From Paraburkholderia domus (GTDB lineage: Bacteria > Pseudomonadota > Gammaproteobacteria > Burkholderiales > Burkholderiaceae), in NCBI RefSeq assembly GCF_905220705.1, contig NZ_CAJNAT010000020.1, forward strand, positions 62,001-126,000: a stretch of 64,000 nt of DNA, read 5' to 3'. Below, in pieces: positions 18,529 through 27,219 of this stretch. The translations under genes were made by a program, and so were the position numbers. The notes beneath the pieces were generated by a model. That model saw nothing but the letters and a program-made list of their open reading frames with translations. It was not told the origin of the DNA and did not search any database. Numbering within the stretch: the stretch's first letter is position 1; each line of letters starts with the position of its first letter.

Positions 18529-19875
18529 ATGGCAAATCTGCACACCTCGCTGCAACCCGCGTCAGTCGACGCGGTGTCCCAGGAGCCGGTTCAGGGGCTC
18601 GCTCAGTTGTCCGCGCAGACTTCGGCCCGGCCCCGCGCCTCGACGTTCGCGCTGATCGCAGCGACCACGTTAGGCAATGGCCTGGAGATGTTCGACTTCA
18701 CGATCTACAGCTTCTTCGCGGTTCTGATCGGCAAGCTGTTCTTTCCGTCGCATACGGCTTTTGGCTCGCTGCTGATGGCGGTCGCCACCTTCGGCATCGG
18801 TTTCGTGATGCGGCCGCTGGGCGGCATCGTTATCGGTAACTATGCGGACCGGGCCGGCCGTAAAGCGGCGATGACGCTGACCATAGCGCTGATGGCGCTC
18901 GGCACGGCAACAATCGGCCTTGCGCCCACTTATGCGCAGATCGGCCTGTTCGCGCCGCTGCTGATCGTGCTCGGCCGTTTGTTGCAAGGCTTCTCGGCAG
19001 GCGGCGAGATCGGCGCGTCGACCACGCTGCTGATGGAGTCGGGCGTGCGGTCCACGCGCGGCTTTCTGGTTGGCTGGCAACTGGCGAGCCAGGGTGCTGC
19101 GGCGCTGGTCGGCGCGCTCAGCGGCTTTCTGCTGTCGCATTTCCTCGCGCCTGCCGATCTGGAAAGCTGGGGCTGGCGCATTCCGTTCCTTTGCGGTCTG
19201 CTGATCGGACCGGTCGGTATGTATATCCGCCGCGCGCTGGATGAAACGCATCAGGCCACGGCGCGTGAAAGCAGCGCGTTTCGTGAGGTGATGGCACGTC
19301 ATTGGCGGCAAGTGTGTGTCGGGATTCTGATGATGGTGGGCGGCACGGCGTCGATGTACATCGTCGTGTTCTACATGCCGACTTATCTGATCCGTGTGCT
19401 GCATATGCCCCCAAGCACCGCGTTTCTGTCGGGTTGCGTGGCCGGCGCGGTCTTGCTGATCGGCTCGCCGCTCGCAGGCCTGCTGTCGGATCGGCTGCCG
19501 CGTCGCAAGCCGCTGGTCGTCGGCGCCACGCTGCTCGGCGCCGTGTTGATCTATCCGGCGTTCTGGCTGCTCAACCACACCGCGCAACTCGGCGTCGCGC
19601 TGACGGTGATTGCCGCGCTGGTCAGCTGTCTCGCGCTCGCTTCCAGCCCGGTTTTTCTGATTCTGATGGAAGGCTTTCCGAAGCATGTGCGGGCCACGGG
19701 TTTTTCCGTGGTGTACAGCGTCGGCGTGTCGGTGTTCGGCGGCTTTGCGCAATTCATCGTGACGTGGCTCATCAGCACGACAGGCAATCCCATGTCGCCC
19801 GCCTGGTACATGGTCACGTGCAGCGCGGTGTCGCTCGGTGCACTGGCGGCGTTGAAAGAGCATCACGCTGACTGA
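18529..19875 (+). CDS. MFS transporter, metabolite:proton symporter (MHS) family
   Basis: This 448-residue protein has twelve predicted helices. The MHS features are the N-terminal GNGLEMFDFTIYSFFAVLIG, the GNYADRAGRKAAM loop after helix 2, and the RLLQGFSAGGEIGASTTLL motif of helix 4. Relatives import proline/betaine, citrate, 2-oxoglutarate or aromatic acids with protons. It precedes the M20 hydrolase by 100 bp on the same strand, so import of an N-acyl amino acid substrate such as hippurate is a reasonable guess but unproven. A purine-rich repeat of CAACAGGA-like units lies between the two genes. Confidence 0.88.
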   Translation: MANLHTSLQPASVDAVSQEPVQGLAQLSAQTSARPRASTFALIAATTLGNGLEMFDFTIYSFFAVLIGKLFFPSHTAFGSLLMAVATFGIGFVMRPLGGIVIGNYADRAGRKAAMTLTIALMALGTATIGLAPTYAQIGLFAPLLIVLGRLLQGFSAGGEIGASTTLLMESGVRSTRGFLVGWQLASQGAAALVGALSGFLLSHFLAPADLESWGWRIPFLCGLLIGPVGMYIRRALDETHQATARESSAFREVMARHWRQVCVGILMMVGGTASMYIVVFYMPTYLIRVLHMPPSTAFLSGCVAGAVLLIGSPLAGLLSDRLPRRKPLVVGATLLGAVLIYPAFWLLNHTAQLGVALTVIAALVSCLALASSPVFLILMEGFPKHVRATGFSVVYSVGVSVFGGFAQFIVTWLISTTGNPMSPAWYMVTCSAVSLGALAALKEHHAD

Positions 19876-19975
19876 ACGCTCCGGATTAGAGATTTCAATC
19901 AATTGCAGCGCAGTCAATCAAGAGAAGTGACTGGCAGGATCAACAGGACCAACAGAACCAACAGGAGAACATCGC

Positions 19976-21181
19976 ATGCTTGAAGCACAAGTCGTTGAAG
20001 CGGATCTGGAATCAGCTGGACTTATCGCGGACGTCGTTGCCGACGAACAGACCTTTGTCGATCTGCGCCGCCAGATTCACGCACATCCGGAAACAGGCTT
20101 CGACGTCGTCAACACCGCGGAACTGGTCGCCGGTTTGCTGAAGACGTGGGGCTATGACGTGCATACCGGCATCGGCGGCACGGGCGTGGTCGGCCAACTG
20201 AAACTGGGTAACGGTACGCGCAAAATCGGCATTCGTGCAGACATGGACGCCTTGCCGATTCACGAACAAACGCATCTGCCGTACGCCAGCCGGATTCCGG
20301 GCAAGATGCACGCCTGTGGCCACGACGGCCACACTGCGATCCTGCTCGCCGCCGCCAAGCATCTGGCGACGAGCCGCGGCTTCGACGGCACGCTCAACCT
20401 GATCTTTCAGCCTGACGAAGAAAACCTGTGCGGCGCGCGCCGCATGATCGAAGAGGGCCTGTTCGAGCGTTTTCCTTGCGACGCGGTCTACGCGCTGCAC
20501 AACGGCCCGGGCATTCCGGTCGGCCAGTTCGTCGTGAAGACGGGTGGCGTGACGGCAGCCTCGGACGTCGCGACGGTCACGCTGACAGGCGTGGGCGGCC
20601 ACGGTGCGATGCCGGACAGGGCACGCGATCCGATCGTCGCGGCCGGTTCGCTGATCATGGCCTTGCAGACCATCGTCTCGCGCAACCTGCCTGCGTCTGA
20701 AGTGGGGGTCGTGAGCATTGGCGGCATTCATGCGGGCGCGACCCACAACGTGATCCCCGACACCGTGAAGCTCCTGTTGAACATGCGCTCGACTCACCCC
20801 GAGATGCGCGAGCGGATCGAAAAACGCGTGCACGAAATCGTCACGCTGCAGGCGCAATGCTTCGGCGTGGAAGCCTCGATCGACTACAAACGGCTCGTGC
20901 CGGTGGTAGTCAATGCCGAGGCGCCGACCGCGCTAGCTCGTGATGTGCTCACCGATCTGGTCGGCGCCGCGAACGTTCTGACCGACACCAAAGGCATGAT
21001 GGGCAGCGAAGACTTCGCATGGATGTCCGACGTGGTGCCGGGCTGCTACGTGATGATCGGTAACGGCGTGGGCGAGTGGGGCGGTTGCATGGTGCATAAC
21101 CCCAAGTACGACTTCAACGACCGCATCATCAGTCTTGGCGCAAGCTACTGGGTCAAGCTCGTGGAAGCGTATCTCGGCTAA
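19976..21181 (+). CDS. M20 family amidohydrolase (hippurate hydrolase/aminoacylase type)
   Basis: This 401-residue member of the M20D metallopeptidase group hydrolyses N-acyl amino acids such as hippurate to an acid plus amino acid. Metal-site motifs are RADMDALPI, MHACGHDGHTAIL, FQPDEENLCGARRMI (catalytic Glu), ALHNGPGIPVGQF and the C-terminal GSEDFAWM. A dimerisation-domain histidine is in GVGGHGAMPD. It has no signal peptide and is cytoplasmic. It sits between an importer and a LysE-type exporter and is near a glycine-sensing flavoenzyme. If it is an N-acylglycine hydrolase it would release glycine, linking the halves of the locus (inference). Confidence 0.9.
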   Translation: MLEAQVVEADLESAGLIADVVADEQTFVDLRRQIHAHPETGFDVVNTAELVAGLLKTWGYDVHTGIGGTGVVGQLKLGNGTRKIGIRADMDALPIHEQTHLPYASRIPGKMHACGHDGHTAILLAAAKHLATSRGFDGTLNLIFQPDEENLCGARRMIEEGLFERFPCDAVYALHNGPGIPVGQFVVKTGGVTAASDVATVTLTGVGGHGAMPDRARDPIVAAGSLIMALQTIVSRNLPASEVGVVSIGGIHAGATHNVIPDTVKLLLNMRSTHPEMRERIEKRVHEIVTLQAQCFGVEASIDYKRLVPVVVNAEAPTALARDVLTDLVGAANVLTDTKGMMGSEDFAWMSDVVPGCYVMIGNGVGEWGGCMVHNPKYDFNDRIISLGASYWVKLVEAYLG

Positions 21182-21348
21182 CCCGCCTTCTGGGCTCGAC
21201 AGCGGGCAGAGGGCACGTGCGCAGTCCTGCGTGATAAGCGCTGTTCAACTGCGCATGCGGATTTTTCAAGTCCGGATTGAAGGCTTGAATCGGCGACATC
21301 GGCTATATTGAGCGGCACTACCTGACTTCAATTCACGAGGAGAACGCC

Positions 21349-21981
21349 GTGCCCGCTGTCACAACGCTGCTTGCCTTCGCCCTGATCTCGCTCGGCATGG
21401 TGCTCACGCCCGGCCCGAACATGATTTACCTGATCTCGCGATCGCTCTGCCAGGGGCGGCGCGCCGGGCTCGTGTCGCTCGGCGGGGTTGCGCTCGGCTA
21501 CGTGTTCTACATGTTCTGCGCGGCGTTCGGTATCACCGCGCTGCTGCTGACCGTGCCTTATGCGTATGACGCGTTGCGTTTCGGCGGCGCGCTGTATCTC
21601 CTGTATCTGGCGTGGCAAGCGGTCAAGCCGGGCGGGCGTTCACCGTTCCAGGTGCGCGACCTGCCGCACGACAGCGGCCGAAAACTCTTCACCATGGGCC
21701 TCGTCACGAACCTCGCGAATCCGAAGATCGCTGTGATGTATCTGTCGCTGCTGCCGCAGTTCATTTCGCCGGAGCACGGCAGCGTGCTCACGCAGTCGAT
21801 CGCGTTGGGCTGCGTGCAGATCGTCATCGCCGTCACGATCAATGCGCTGATCGCGAGCACGGCGGGCTCGATCGCCGGGTTTCTCGCAGGGCGGCCGGTG
21901 TGGCTGCAGGTGCAACGCTGGCTGATGGGCACCGTGCTCGCCGGTCTGGCCGTGCGGATCGCACTCGATTCGCGCCGTTAA
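21349..21981 (+). CDS. LysE-family amino acid exporter
   Basis: This 210-residue inner-membrane protein of the LysE/RhtB group has about six helices. The N-terminal signature LGMVLTPGPNMIYLISRSLCQGRRAGLVSLGGVALG carries the conserved PGPN. The GTG start is supported by AGGAG 6 bp upstream. Such proteins export excess amino acids or homoserine lactones by proton exchange. It follows the M20 hydrolase by about 170 bp and may relieve amino acid build-up, though it may have its own promoter. Confidence 0.9.
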   Translation: MPAVTTLLAFALISLGMVLTPGPNMIYLISRSLCQGRRAGLVSLGGVALGYVFYMFCAAFGITALLLTVPYAYDALRFGGALYLLYLAWQAVKPGGRSPFQVRDLPHDSGRKLFTMGLVTNLANPKIAVMYLSLLPQFISPEHGSVLTQSIALGCVQIVIAVTINALIASTAGSIAGFLAGRPVWLQVQRWLMGTVLAGLAVRIALDSRR

Positions 21982-22080
21982 ACCGGACATTGAAGACTCG
22001 CCTGAGTCTGCATCGTCGACGTCCTGCTTGCGTCCCGGTCGTCTTGGGCGTCCATCGCGGGCGGCCTGCGTGCATCATGC

Positions 22081-22608
22081 TCACAGCGTCTTGTACATGA
22101 TGGTGGTCGAGTCAAGCTGCGCCTCCTGCGTGTCGCGGCAAAACCGCGGGATCACGCCGGCCGTCTGGTAGCCGAGTGCGGCATAGAGCGGCTCGGCCTT
22201 GTCGCCGGTGCGCGTGTCGAGCGTCAGCAGGCTGCGCTGCAACTGGTGCGCACGGTGTTCCAGTTCCGTCATCAGCGCTTTGGCAATGCCCTGGCGGCGA
22301 AACGCCGGGTGGACCAGCAGCTTGCGCACCTTGGCGCGATGACGCTGGTTCGGCATCGTGTCGTAATCCAGTTGCACAGTGCCGGCGATCGACTCGCCAT
22401 GGCGAGCGACGAACAGCACAAGCACGCCCGCGCGCAGCGACGGCAGCACCTTGCCGCTCCAGAACGCCTCACTCTCCTCGACGCTGTACGGCAGCACAAA
22501 TCCGACGCTCGCGCCGTTATGGACGCAGGCATGCAGGAGCGCGCCGAGTTCGGATAGATGGTGAACGAGGTCGTCGGCGGAAAAGCTCGTGATGGTGGTC
22601 GCGCTCAT
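22081..22608 (-). CDS. GNAT-family N-acetyltransferase
   Basis: This 175-residue protein has the GNAT fold. The acetyl-CoA-binding loop is in KVRKLLVHPAFRRQGIAKALMTELEHRAH (Q/RxxGxA type), and the final strands include LDTRTGDKAEPLYAALGYQTAGVIP. The substrate is unknown. It begins 12 bp after the stop of the XRE-cupin regulator gene on the same strand, so the two form an operon and the regulator probably controls this enzyme. Confidence 0.86.
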   Translation of the reverse strand: MSATTITSFSADDLVHHLSELGALLHACVHNGASVGFVLPYSVEESEAFWSGKVLPSLRAGVLVLFVARHGESIAGTVQLDYDTMPNQRHRAKVRKLLVHPAFRRQGIAKALMTELEHRAHQLQRSLLTLDTRTGDKAEPLYAALGYQTAGVIPRFCRDTQEAQLDSTTIMYKTL

Positions 22609-22620
22609 AGTGGCTCGAAC

Positions 22621-23193
22621 TCAGACGATGAAGAGGAGGTAGCGGGCCGCGCTGTGCGCGGGCGTGACGAACGCGCTGGCGCCGAATAACTGATAGCGCA
22701 GACAGTCGCCGGGTTGCAGATCGTGGCCTTGGCCGTCGACGGTGATCTGCAGTTGCCCTTCGAGCAGGATCAGATGATGTTCGAGGCCGGCCCGCGGCGA
22801 CGCGTCGTAAGTGATGCGCACGCCGGCATCGAGTTCGCACTCCAGCGCCTCGCCGCTCAGCGCCTGGGCCGGTGGCGACACGGAGCGGCGCCGGAAGCCA
22901 ACGCTCGCGTCGGTCCAGACCGCCTGCGCCTCGCGTGGCACCAGCGGTGCGAAGTCTTCTTCGACCATGTGCATGAGGCGCGACATCGGCAAGCCGTAGG
23001 CGACGCAGAGCTTGCCCAGCACGCTCGCCGTGGGGCTCACGGCGGCGTTTTCGAGGCGCGACAGGGTGGCGCGGCTGACGTTGCTGAGCTTCGCGAGATC
23101 GTCGAGCGACCAGTTTCGCTCGGCGCGCAGCCCTCGCAGACGCTGGGCGATGCGGCGGTCGATGGTGTTGTCGTCGGGGTGTGTCTTTTCCAT
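22621..23193 (-). CDS. XRE-family regulator with C-terminal cupin domain
   Basis: This 190-residue protein has a helix-turn-helix in residues of about 12-65 (IAQRLRGLRAERNWSLDDLAKLSNVSRATLSRLE) and a cupin barrel in the C-terminal half (LEHHLILLEGQLQITVDG, LQPGDCLRYQL). This architecture is typical of small-molecule-responsive repressors. The ATG at 23193 is chosen because it lies at the start of the conserved part and inside a palindrome. It is cotranscribed with a GNAT acetyltransferase and divergent from the yceH-like gene. Confidence 0.88.
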   Translation of the reverse strand: MEKTHPDDNTIDRRIAQRLRGLRAERNWSLDDLAKLSNVSRATLSRLENAAVSPTASVLGKLCVAYGLPMSRLMHMVEEDFAPLVPREAQAVWTDASVGFRRRSVSPPAQALSGEALECELDAGVRITYDASPRAGLEHHLILLEGQLQITVDGQGHDLQPGDCLRYQLFGASAFVTPAHSAARYLLFIV

Positions 23194-23222
23194 ATTCGGG
23201 AAATTATCTCGAATATGGAAAA
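23186..23222. promoter_or_regulatory. 13-bp inverted repeat over the XRE-cupin start codon (predicted operator)
   Basis: TTTTCCATATTCG (23186-23198) and CGAATATGGAAAA (23210-23222) are perfect inverted arms with an 11-base spacer. Half-site centres are 24 bp apart. The regulator's own start codon lies within one arm, which suits tight autorepression. An mRNA hairpin hiding the start is an alternative reading. Confidence 0.6.
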
Positions 23223-23418
23223 TCGTCAACGAAACAAAAACGTGCCGGGAAGGATGCGGACGCGCTCGGGACGCACCTCGCCATTGCGGAGATTCGTACA
23301 CCGCGAGCTGCCGGGGCGTTTATCATAGTGCCCACAAACTAAAACCTGCCGCCTGGCTGTGCAACGGTAAGGCACACCCTCCACGAGACCCGGCGGCGCA
23401 TGCCGCGACATCCTCTTT

Positions 23419-24123
23419 ATGAACTCCACTCCCGACGCTGTTTCCCGTCCCTCCATCCGCGCGTTGACCTTGCTTGAAGGGCGCGTACTCGGCGTGCTCG
23501 TCGAAAAGCAGCACACCGTACCGGACAGTTATCCGCTTTCGCTGAACGCGCTGACCTTGGGCTGCAATCAGAAGACCGGCCGCGCGCCCGTGATGAATGC
23601 GACCGAAGCTGAGGTGCTGACCGCCGTCGACGGATTGAAGCGCCTGAGTCTGGTAATGGAAGGCAGCAGCAGCCGCGTGCCGCGCTTTGAGCACAACATG
23701 AATCGGGTGCTGGGGTTGCCGAGTCAGTCGGCGGCCTTGCTGACCACGTTGCTGCTGCGCGGTCCGCAGACCGCGGCCGAGTTACGTTTGAATAGTGCGC
23801 GCCTGCATGGATTCGCCGACATCTCGTCGGTCGATGCGTTTCTCGACGAGTTGGCTGCCAACGATCCGCCGCGGGTGGTGAAGCTGGCCCGCACGCCGGG
23901 CGAGCGTGAAAATCGCTGGACGCATCTGCTATGCGGCGAAATCAGCGCGAGCGATCTTGCACAGCCGGGCGGGGAAGATGAGGTTGTGCCGCTGTCGGCG
24001 TTCGAGGCGGTCAAAGCTGAACAGAAGCGGCTTGCCGATGAGGTGAGCCGGCTTCAGGTGGTGGTGCGGCGCATGGCGGCCGAGTTGGGGATTGAAGTCG
24101 GCGAGCTGGGCACGGGGGATTGA
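23419..24123 (+). CDS. YceH-family (DUF480) protein
   Basis: The protein has 234 residues. The conserved start of the family is LTLLEGRVLGVLVEKQHTVPDSYPLSLNALTLGCNQKTGR, followed by NPV-like motif region and a second winged-helix module (LLLRGPQTAAELRLNSARLHGFADISSVDAFLDEL). A C-terminal coiled coil (ADEVSRLQVVVRRMAAELG) closes it. Structural relatives have two winged helices, so a DNA- or protein-binding role is likely, but the function is unknown. It has no obvious partner; the nearest gene is convergent. Confidence 0.9.
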   Translation: MNSTPDAVSRPSIRALTLLEGRVLGVLVEKQHTVPDSYPLSLNALTLGCNQKTGRAPVMNATEAEVLTAVDGLKRLSLVMEGSSSRVPRFEHNMNRVLGLPSQSAALLTTLLLRGPQTAAELRLNSARLHGFADISSVDAFLDELAANDPPRVVKLARTPGERENRWTHLLCGEISASDLAQPGGEDEVVPLSAFEAVKAEQKRLADEVSRLQVVVRRMAAELGIEVGELGTGD

Positions 24124-24134
24124 AACACGATGGA

Positions 24135-24163
24135 CTTTTCGCGCGCGGCGAGCGCGTGAAAAG
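24135..24163. terminator. Hairpin between convergent yceH and mipA genes
   Basis: CTTTTCGCGCGC pairs with GCGCGTGAAAAG across a 5-base loop, with one mismatch. The outer CTTTTC/GAAAAG arms give T-runs on both strands, so it could terminate both converging genes. Confidence 0.5.
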
Positions 24164-24170
24164 CCAGAAA

Positions 24171-25052
24171 TTAAAACTTGTAGTTCACCGAAGCGAGCGT
24201 ATTGAGCTCGAATCTTTTTTCCGTGATCGGACTATTCGCCGCGTCGTGCTCCAGTCGCCCGAACGTAGCGGAAACTGATCCGTTCCAGTGTTTGGAAAAA
24301 TCGTAAGTCACCATGGCGTTCATATGGATGTCCCGCACGCCGGCACTGGTGCTATACGTGGGCAATCCTGACGCAGCGCTCTGCTGCCCGGACACGCCGA
24401 AGAACGTCTGGGTATAAGTCGAATTCGCCCAGGTAAATCCTGGGCCCACCGAGAACAACCAGCCGCCAACTGGCGCGGAAGCGACGAAATCCGTCATGAC
24501 CGTGGTCCCCTGGTGATGCCCGGCGACATCCTGGTACAACGCCACTGATCCCGTAAACGCCCACCACGTGTAATCAGCGAAGAGTTTCAGCTTCGGTCCG
24601 CCGTACACATTGCCAAGTCCATGCAGCCGCGGGTCGTCGGACTCCTTGCGGGTCTGGAAATCGAAGGTGAAAGCCGCGCCCACGTGATAGGCAGGACCGC
24701 GCAGCACGTTGACGCCGAGCACGTCGGGGCCCTGCGAGAAAATCCGGTCGTCGTAAGAGATATCCAGCGCAGGGAACGGGAATACGGTCAACTGTCGCGA
24801 CCCCGGGTACTTGGGCGTGATCACCACGCCAGGGCCCACGCCGATTTTCCATTTGCTGTCGGTGGCCGCGCCCGTGCTCGCGTCAGACGTTGTGCTGGGA
24901 CTCGCATCGTCCGCGTGCGCAGTCCGCGCTGTGCAAAGACCCAGCGCGGCGGCGACCAGCAGCGACATGCGAGCGGATTTGCCGAACCTGAATGGGGTCC
25001 GCAGCGACATGTCCATGGGTTTGCCGAACCGGAGCGTGGCAGGCGCCGTCAT
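24171..25052 (-). CDS. MipA/OmpV-family outer-membrane protein
   Basis: This 293-residue beta-barrel protein begins its mature part around DDASPSTTSDAS. The body has the family's pattern WKIGVGPGVVITPKYPGSRQLTVFPFPALDISYDDRIF and ends in YKF, an aromatic terminal residue suited to barrel assembly. The true signal peptide is probably MSLLVAAALGLCTARTAHA, starting at the third in-frame Met. The 28 residues before it contain two similar units (RFGKPMDMS and RFGKSARMS), as if the 5' end was duplicated. The first ATG overlaps the stop of the upstream hydrolase gene by 4 bases. Confidence 0.85.
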   Translation of the reverse strand: MTAPATLRFGKPMDMSLRTPFRFGKSARMSLLVAAALGLCTARTAHADDASPSTTSDASTGAATDSKWKIGVGPGVVITPKYPGSRQLTVFPFPALDISYDDRIFSQGPDVLGVNVLRGPAYHVGAAFTFDFQTRKESDDPRLHGLGNVYGGPKLKLFADYTWWAFTGSVALYQDVAGHHQGTTVMTDFVASAPVGGWLFSVGPGFTWANSTYTQTFFGVSGQQSAASGLPTYSTSAGVRDIHMNAMVTYDFSKHWNGSVSATFGRLEHDAANSPITEKRFELNTLASVNYKF

Positions 25053-25936
25053 GCGCGCTCCTTGCCAAGCGCGGCGAGTTGCCTGAGGCGTCGTGCCAAA
25101 GCTTTCGAGACGACCTGTTGCTTGCCGCCGTCGTCGCGGCTATGAGCGGCTTCGCTCTCGCGCAAAAAAAGCGCGGTTTCGCGCGCGACGATTTCGCGCT
25201 CGTTGTCCGACGTAATCATGTGATACGAATCATCCAGCCAGATTGTGCGTAAAAAGGCCGCGCCGATATTCGCGGCGACAAAGCGGGCATTGCGAGGGCT
25301 CGACGTCTCATCGTCGATCGCATGGACAATCAGGCAATCGGTTTTGATGTCGCGCACCTGCGTGCGCAGGCTCGCGGCGAGCCGGCTCGCCTGGTGCAAC
25401 GCCGGCAATGAGATCGTCGACGGCCCGACTTCGCTGAAGTCGCTGCGCTGCATCGCGCGGGCGATCTTCGCTCTGAGCGCTTCGTTGCGCAGGCCGAACG
25501 GCGCTTCCTCGCGGTAGCGCCAGCGTTTGCGCATCGGCGTGAAGTACGCCCAGTTGAGCAGGAAGCGATACCAGGGGATCGCCCAGCCGTCGTATGAGAG
25601 CGTCAGCGACAACAACACGAGCGACTGCGCGCCTGGCCGGCGATGCGCCAGCGCCAGCGCTAACGCCGCACCGATCGACAGCCCGCAGATCGAGACGCGT
25701 GCAAAGCGCTCGGCTAAAGCGTCGTACTCGCGCACGGCGGCTTCGAGCCATCGTTCCATTGCCGTTTCTTCAGAACCTGCGCTGTAGCCAGGCAAGACCG
25801 GCGCGCAGGTGGTGAAGCCCTCGGCGTTCAGATAGCGCGCGAGAAAACGTAATTCGAGCGGCGAGCTCGACAGGCCGTGCAACATCAGCACGGCATGATC
25901 GTCGCCGGGTAAGAAGAGACTTGTCGGTTGACTCAC
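25049..25936 (-). CDS. Alpha/beta hydrolase (carboxylesterase/lysophospholipase type)
   Basis: The protein has 295 residues. The oxyanion-loop motif is VLMLHGLSSSPLELRF, the nucleophile elbow is ICGLSIGAALALAL (Ser in GLSIG), the acid is in IVHAIDDETSSP and the histidine is in DDSYHMITSD. The layout matches the monoglyceride-lipase/carboxylesterase Est30 group. There is no signal peptide, so it should be cytoplasmic. It is the middle gene of a three-gene unit: 3 bp after DUF4118 and overlapping mipA, suggesting an envelope-lipid role (inference). Confidence 0.87.
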   Translation of the reverse strand: MSQPTSLFLPGDDHAVLMLHGLSSSPLELRFLARYLNAEGFTTCAPVLPGYSAGSEETAMERWLEAAVREYDALAERFARVSICGLSIGAALALALAHRRPGAQSLVLLSLTLSYDGWAIPWYRFLLNWAYFTPMRKRWRYREEAPFGLRNEALRAKIARAMQRSDFSEVGPSTISLPALHQASRLAASLRTQVRDIKTDCLIVHAIDDETSSPRNARFVAANIGAAFLRTIWLDDSYHMITSDNEREIVARETALFLRESEAAHSRDDGGKQQVVSKALARRLRQLAALGKERA

Positions 25937-25939
25937 GGA

Positions 25940-26710
25940 TCAGGCTCCGATCCGCAGCACGAGGAACTCCCCGGCATGGGTGGTGAACCGCTCGCACACG
26001 CACTCGGTGAGCTTCGACGGTCCATCGCCGCTTTTCAGGCGCACGCGATGGTTGCCGGGCCACAGGGCTTTGCTGACCCGCTGGATGTCATCGGGATCGA
26101 CATCGGCAAAGCGCGGGCCGGGCGCAATTTCGTTGGGCAGACGCGGCAGCACGCCTTGCGGCTTGACGTCGTCCGCCGGGTGCAGCGCGTTGCGCTCGAG
26201 CGCCTGAATAAAAACGAAGGTCTTGTGATGATGCGACAGATGGCGCAGCAGCCGGTGTGTTTCGTCGACGGCGCGGCGCGCGAGCATGCGCTCGTTGTCG
26301 TGACGCAGCAGCATTTCATAGCGCGATTGCGCAACCGAGGCGATCAGTTCCGCGCGAAACTGCGCGCGGCGCAGGCGTTCGATCAGCATGATGACGAGCA
26401 GCGTCACCAACGGATATGAGATGAGCAGCGCGACGTCACCGCGGTCGAATACGGCGATGGTTGCGTAGGGCGGGACGAACAGATAGTCGGCGATACCCAG
26501 GCCAAACACCATGACCGTGAGCGCCGGCGCGAGCCCGCAAAAATATTCGACCAGCGCCGCCGCGATACAGAACGCGGTGCCCGGCATGATCGGTCCGAGA
26601 AACGGATGGAGCAACATGCGCACTCCGCTGGCGATCGCCAATGCGGCGGCTGCGCCCAGCCAGACGCGTGTTCCCCGAGGTGCCCAACGACGGGCGTTTT
26701 GTACTTCCAT
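25940..26710 (-). CDS. DUF4118-domain membrane protein
   Basis: This 256-residue protein has four hydrophobic helices in the first 130 residues (DUF4118, the membrane module known from KdpD), including VEYFCGLAPALTVMVFGLGIADYLFVPP. A cytoplasmic region of about 125 residues follows, starting with a probable coiled helix (RLRRAQFRAELIASVAQSRYEMLLRHDNERML). No histidine-kinase or other catalytic motif is present, so it is not a full sensor kinase. It leads an operon with the hydrolase and MipA. Confidence 0.8.
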   Translation of the reverse strand: MEVQNARRWAPRGTRVWLGAAAALAIASGVRMLLHPFLGPIMPGTAFCIAAALVEYFCGLAPALTVMVFGLGIADYLFVPPYATIAVFDRGDVALLISYPLVTLLVIMLIERLRRAQFRAELIASVAQSRYEMLLRHDNERMLARRAVDETHRLLRHLSHHHKTFVFIQALERNALHPADDVKPQGVLPRLPNEIAPGPRFADVDPDDIQRVSKALWPGNHRVRLKSGDGPSKLTECVCERFTTHAGEFLVLRIGA

Positions 26711-27101
26711 GATGTTTTTTTAGGGAGCGATTGCGCTTCCCGATTGAGTGTGGCAATGCGCTTTAAAGCGCAGGTCGGACAATACCATAGTCGGGCAGAA
26801 GCACAGGCCCGGAAAAACGTAAATGCCGGCAGGCCGGGTGGGGATATCGTGTTTCGAATGTCTGACGGAAAAACATGCCGGGGAATAGCGGCATTCTCAC
26901 CACCGGCCATTGTGCGGGCCGCAAGCTTAAGTGACGCTTAAATGGCTGTAACAGTGGCCTGTACTGGCCCTTCAGGCCGCCGACTCTGAGCTGTGGTCCA
27001 ACCCTGATAGCGAAACTGCATGCGCAAATGGCACGCCGCCAGGTTTCTCGCTTATACACATGTGGCCGTGTTGCTTCAATTCCAGTTAATCCAATTTACA
27101 A
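26711..27101. other. Intergenic region upstream of the DUF4118 operon
   Basis: No supported gene was found. The minus-strand frame that spans most of it has no recognisable family pattern. A perfect 8-bp CGCTTTAAAGCG-like dyad near 26759-26770 is close to the DUF4118 start and may be a promoter element. The right end leads into a decayed methyltransferase. Confidence 0.4.
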
Positions 27102-27215
27102 ATGACACAGAACATTTACGACGACCCCGCATTTTTCGACAATTACAGCTAATTGGGCCGTTCGAAACAGGGTCTCGCCGGCGCCGCCGAATGGCCGGCG
27201 TTGCGCGCGTGGTAG
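27102..27215 (+). pseudogene. Remnant of a class I SAM-dependent methyltransferase (N-terminus only)
   Basis: From an ATG at 27102 the frame reads MTQNIYDDPAFFDNYS, then TAA, then LGRSKQGLAGAAEWPALRAW and TAG. This matches the characteristic beginning of a family of bacterial SAM methyltransferases (IYDDPxFFxxYSxLxRSxxGLxGAxEWPALR). The TAA sits where the family normally has Gln, so one C-to-T change explains it. The SAM-binding glycine motif and everything after are missing; the opposing SLATT gene ends 5 bp later. It is a truncated, dead gene. Confidence 0.6.
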
Positions 27216-27219
27216 CAGA

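Noticed and set aside
26763..27059. A minus-strand frame of 98 codons
   Set aside because: Basic, proline-rich translation without family pattern, and no good start signal.
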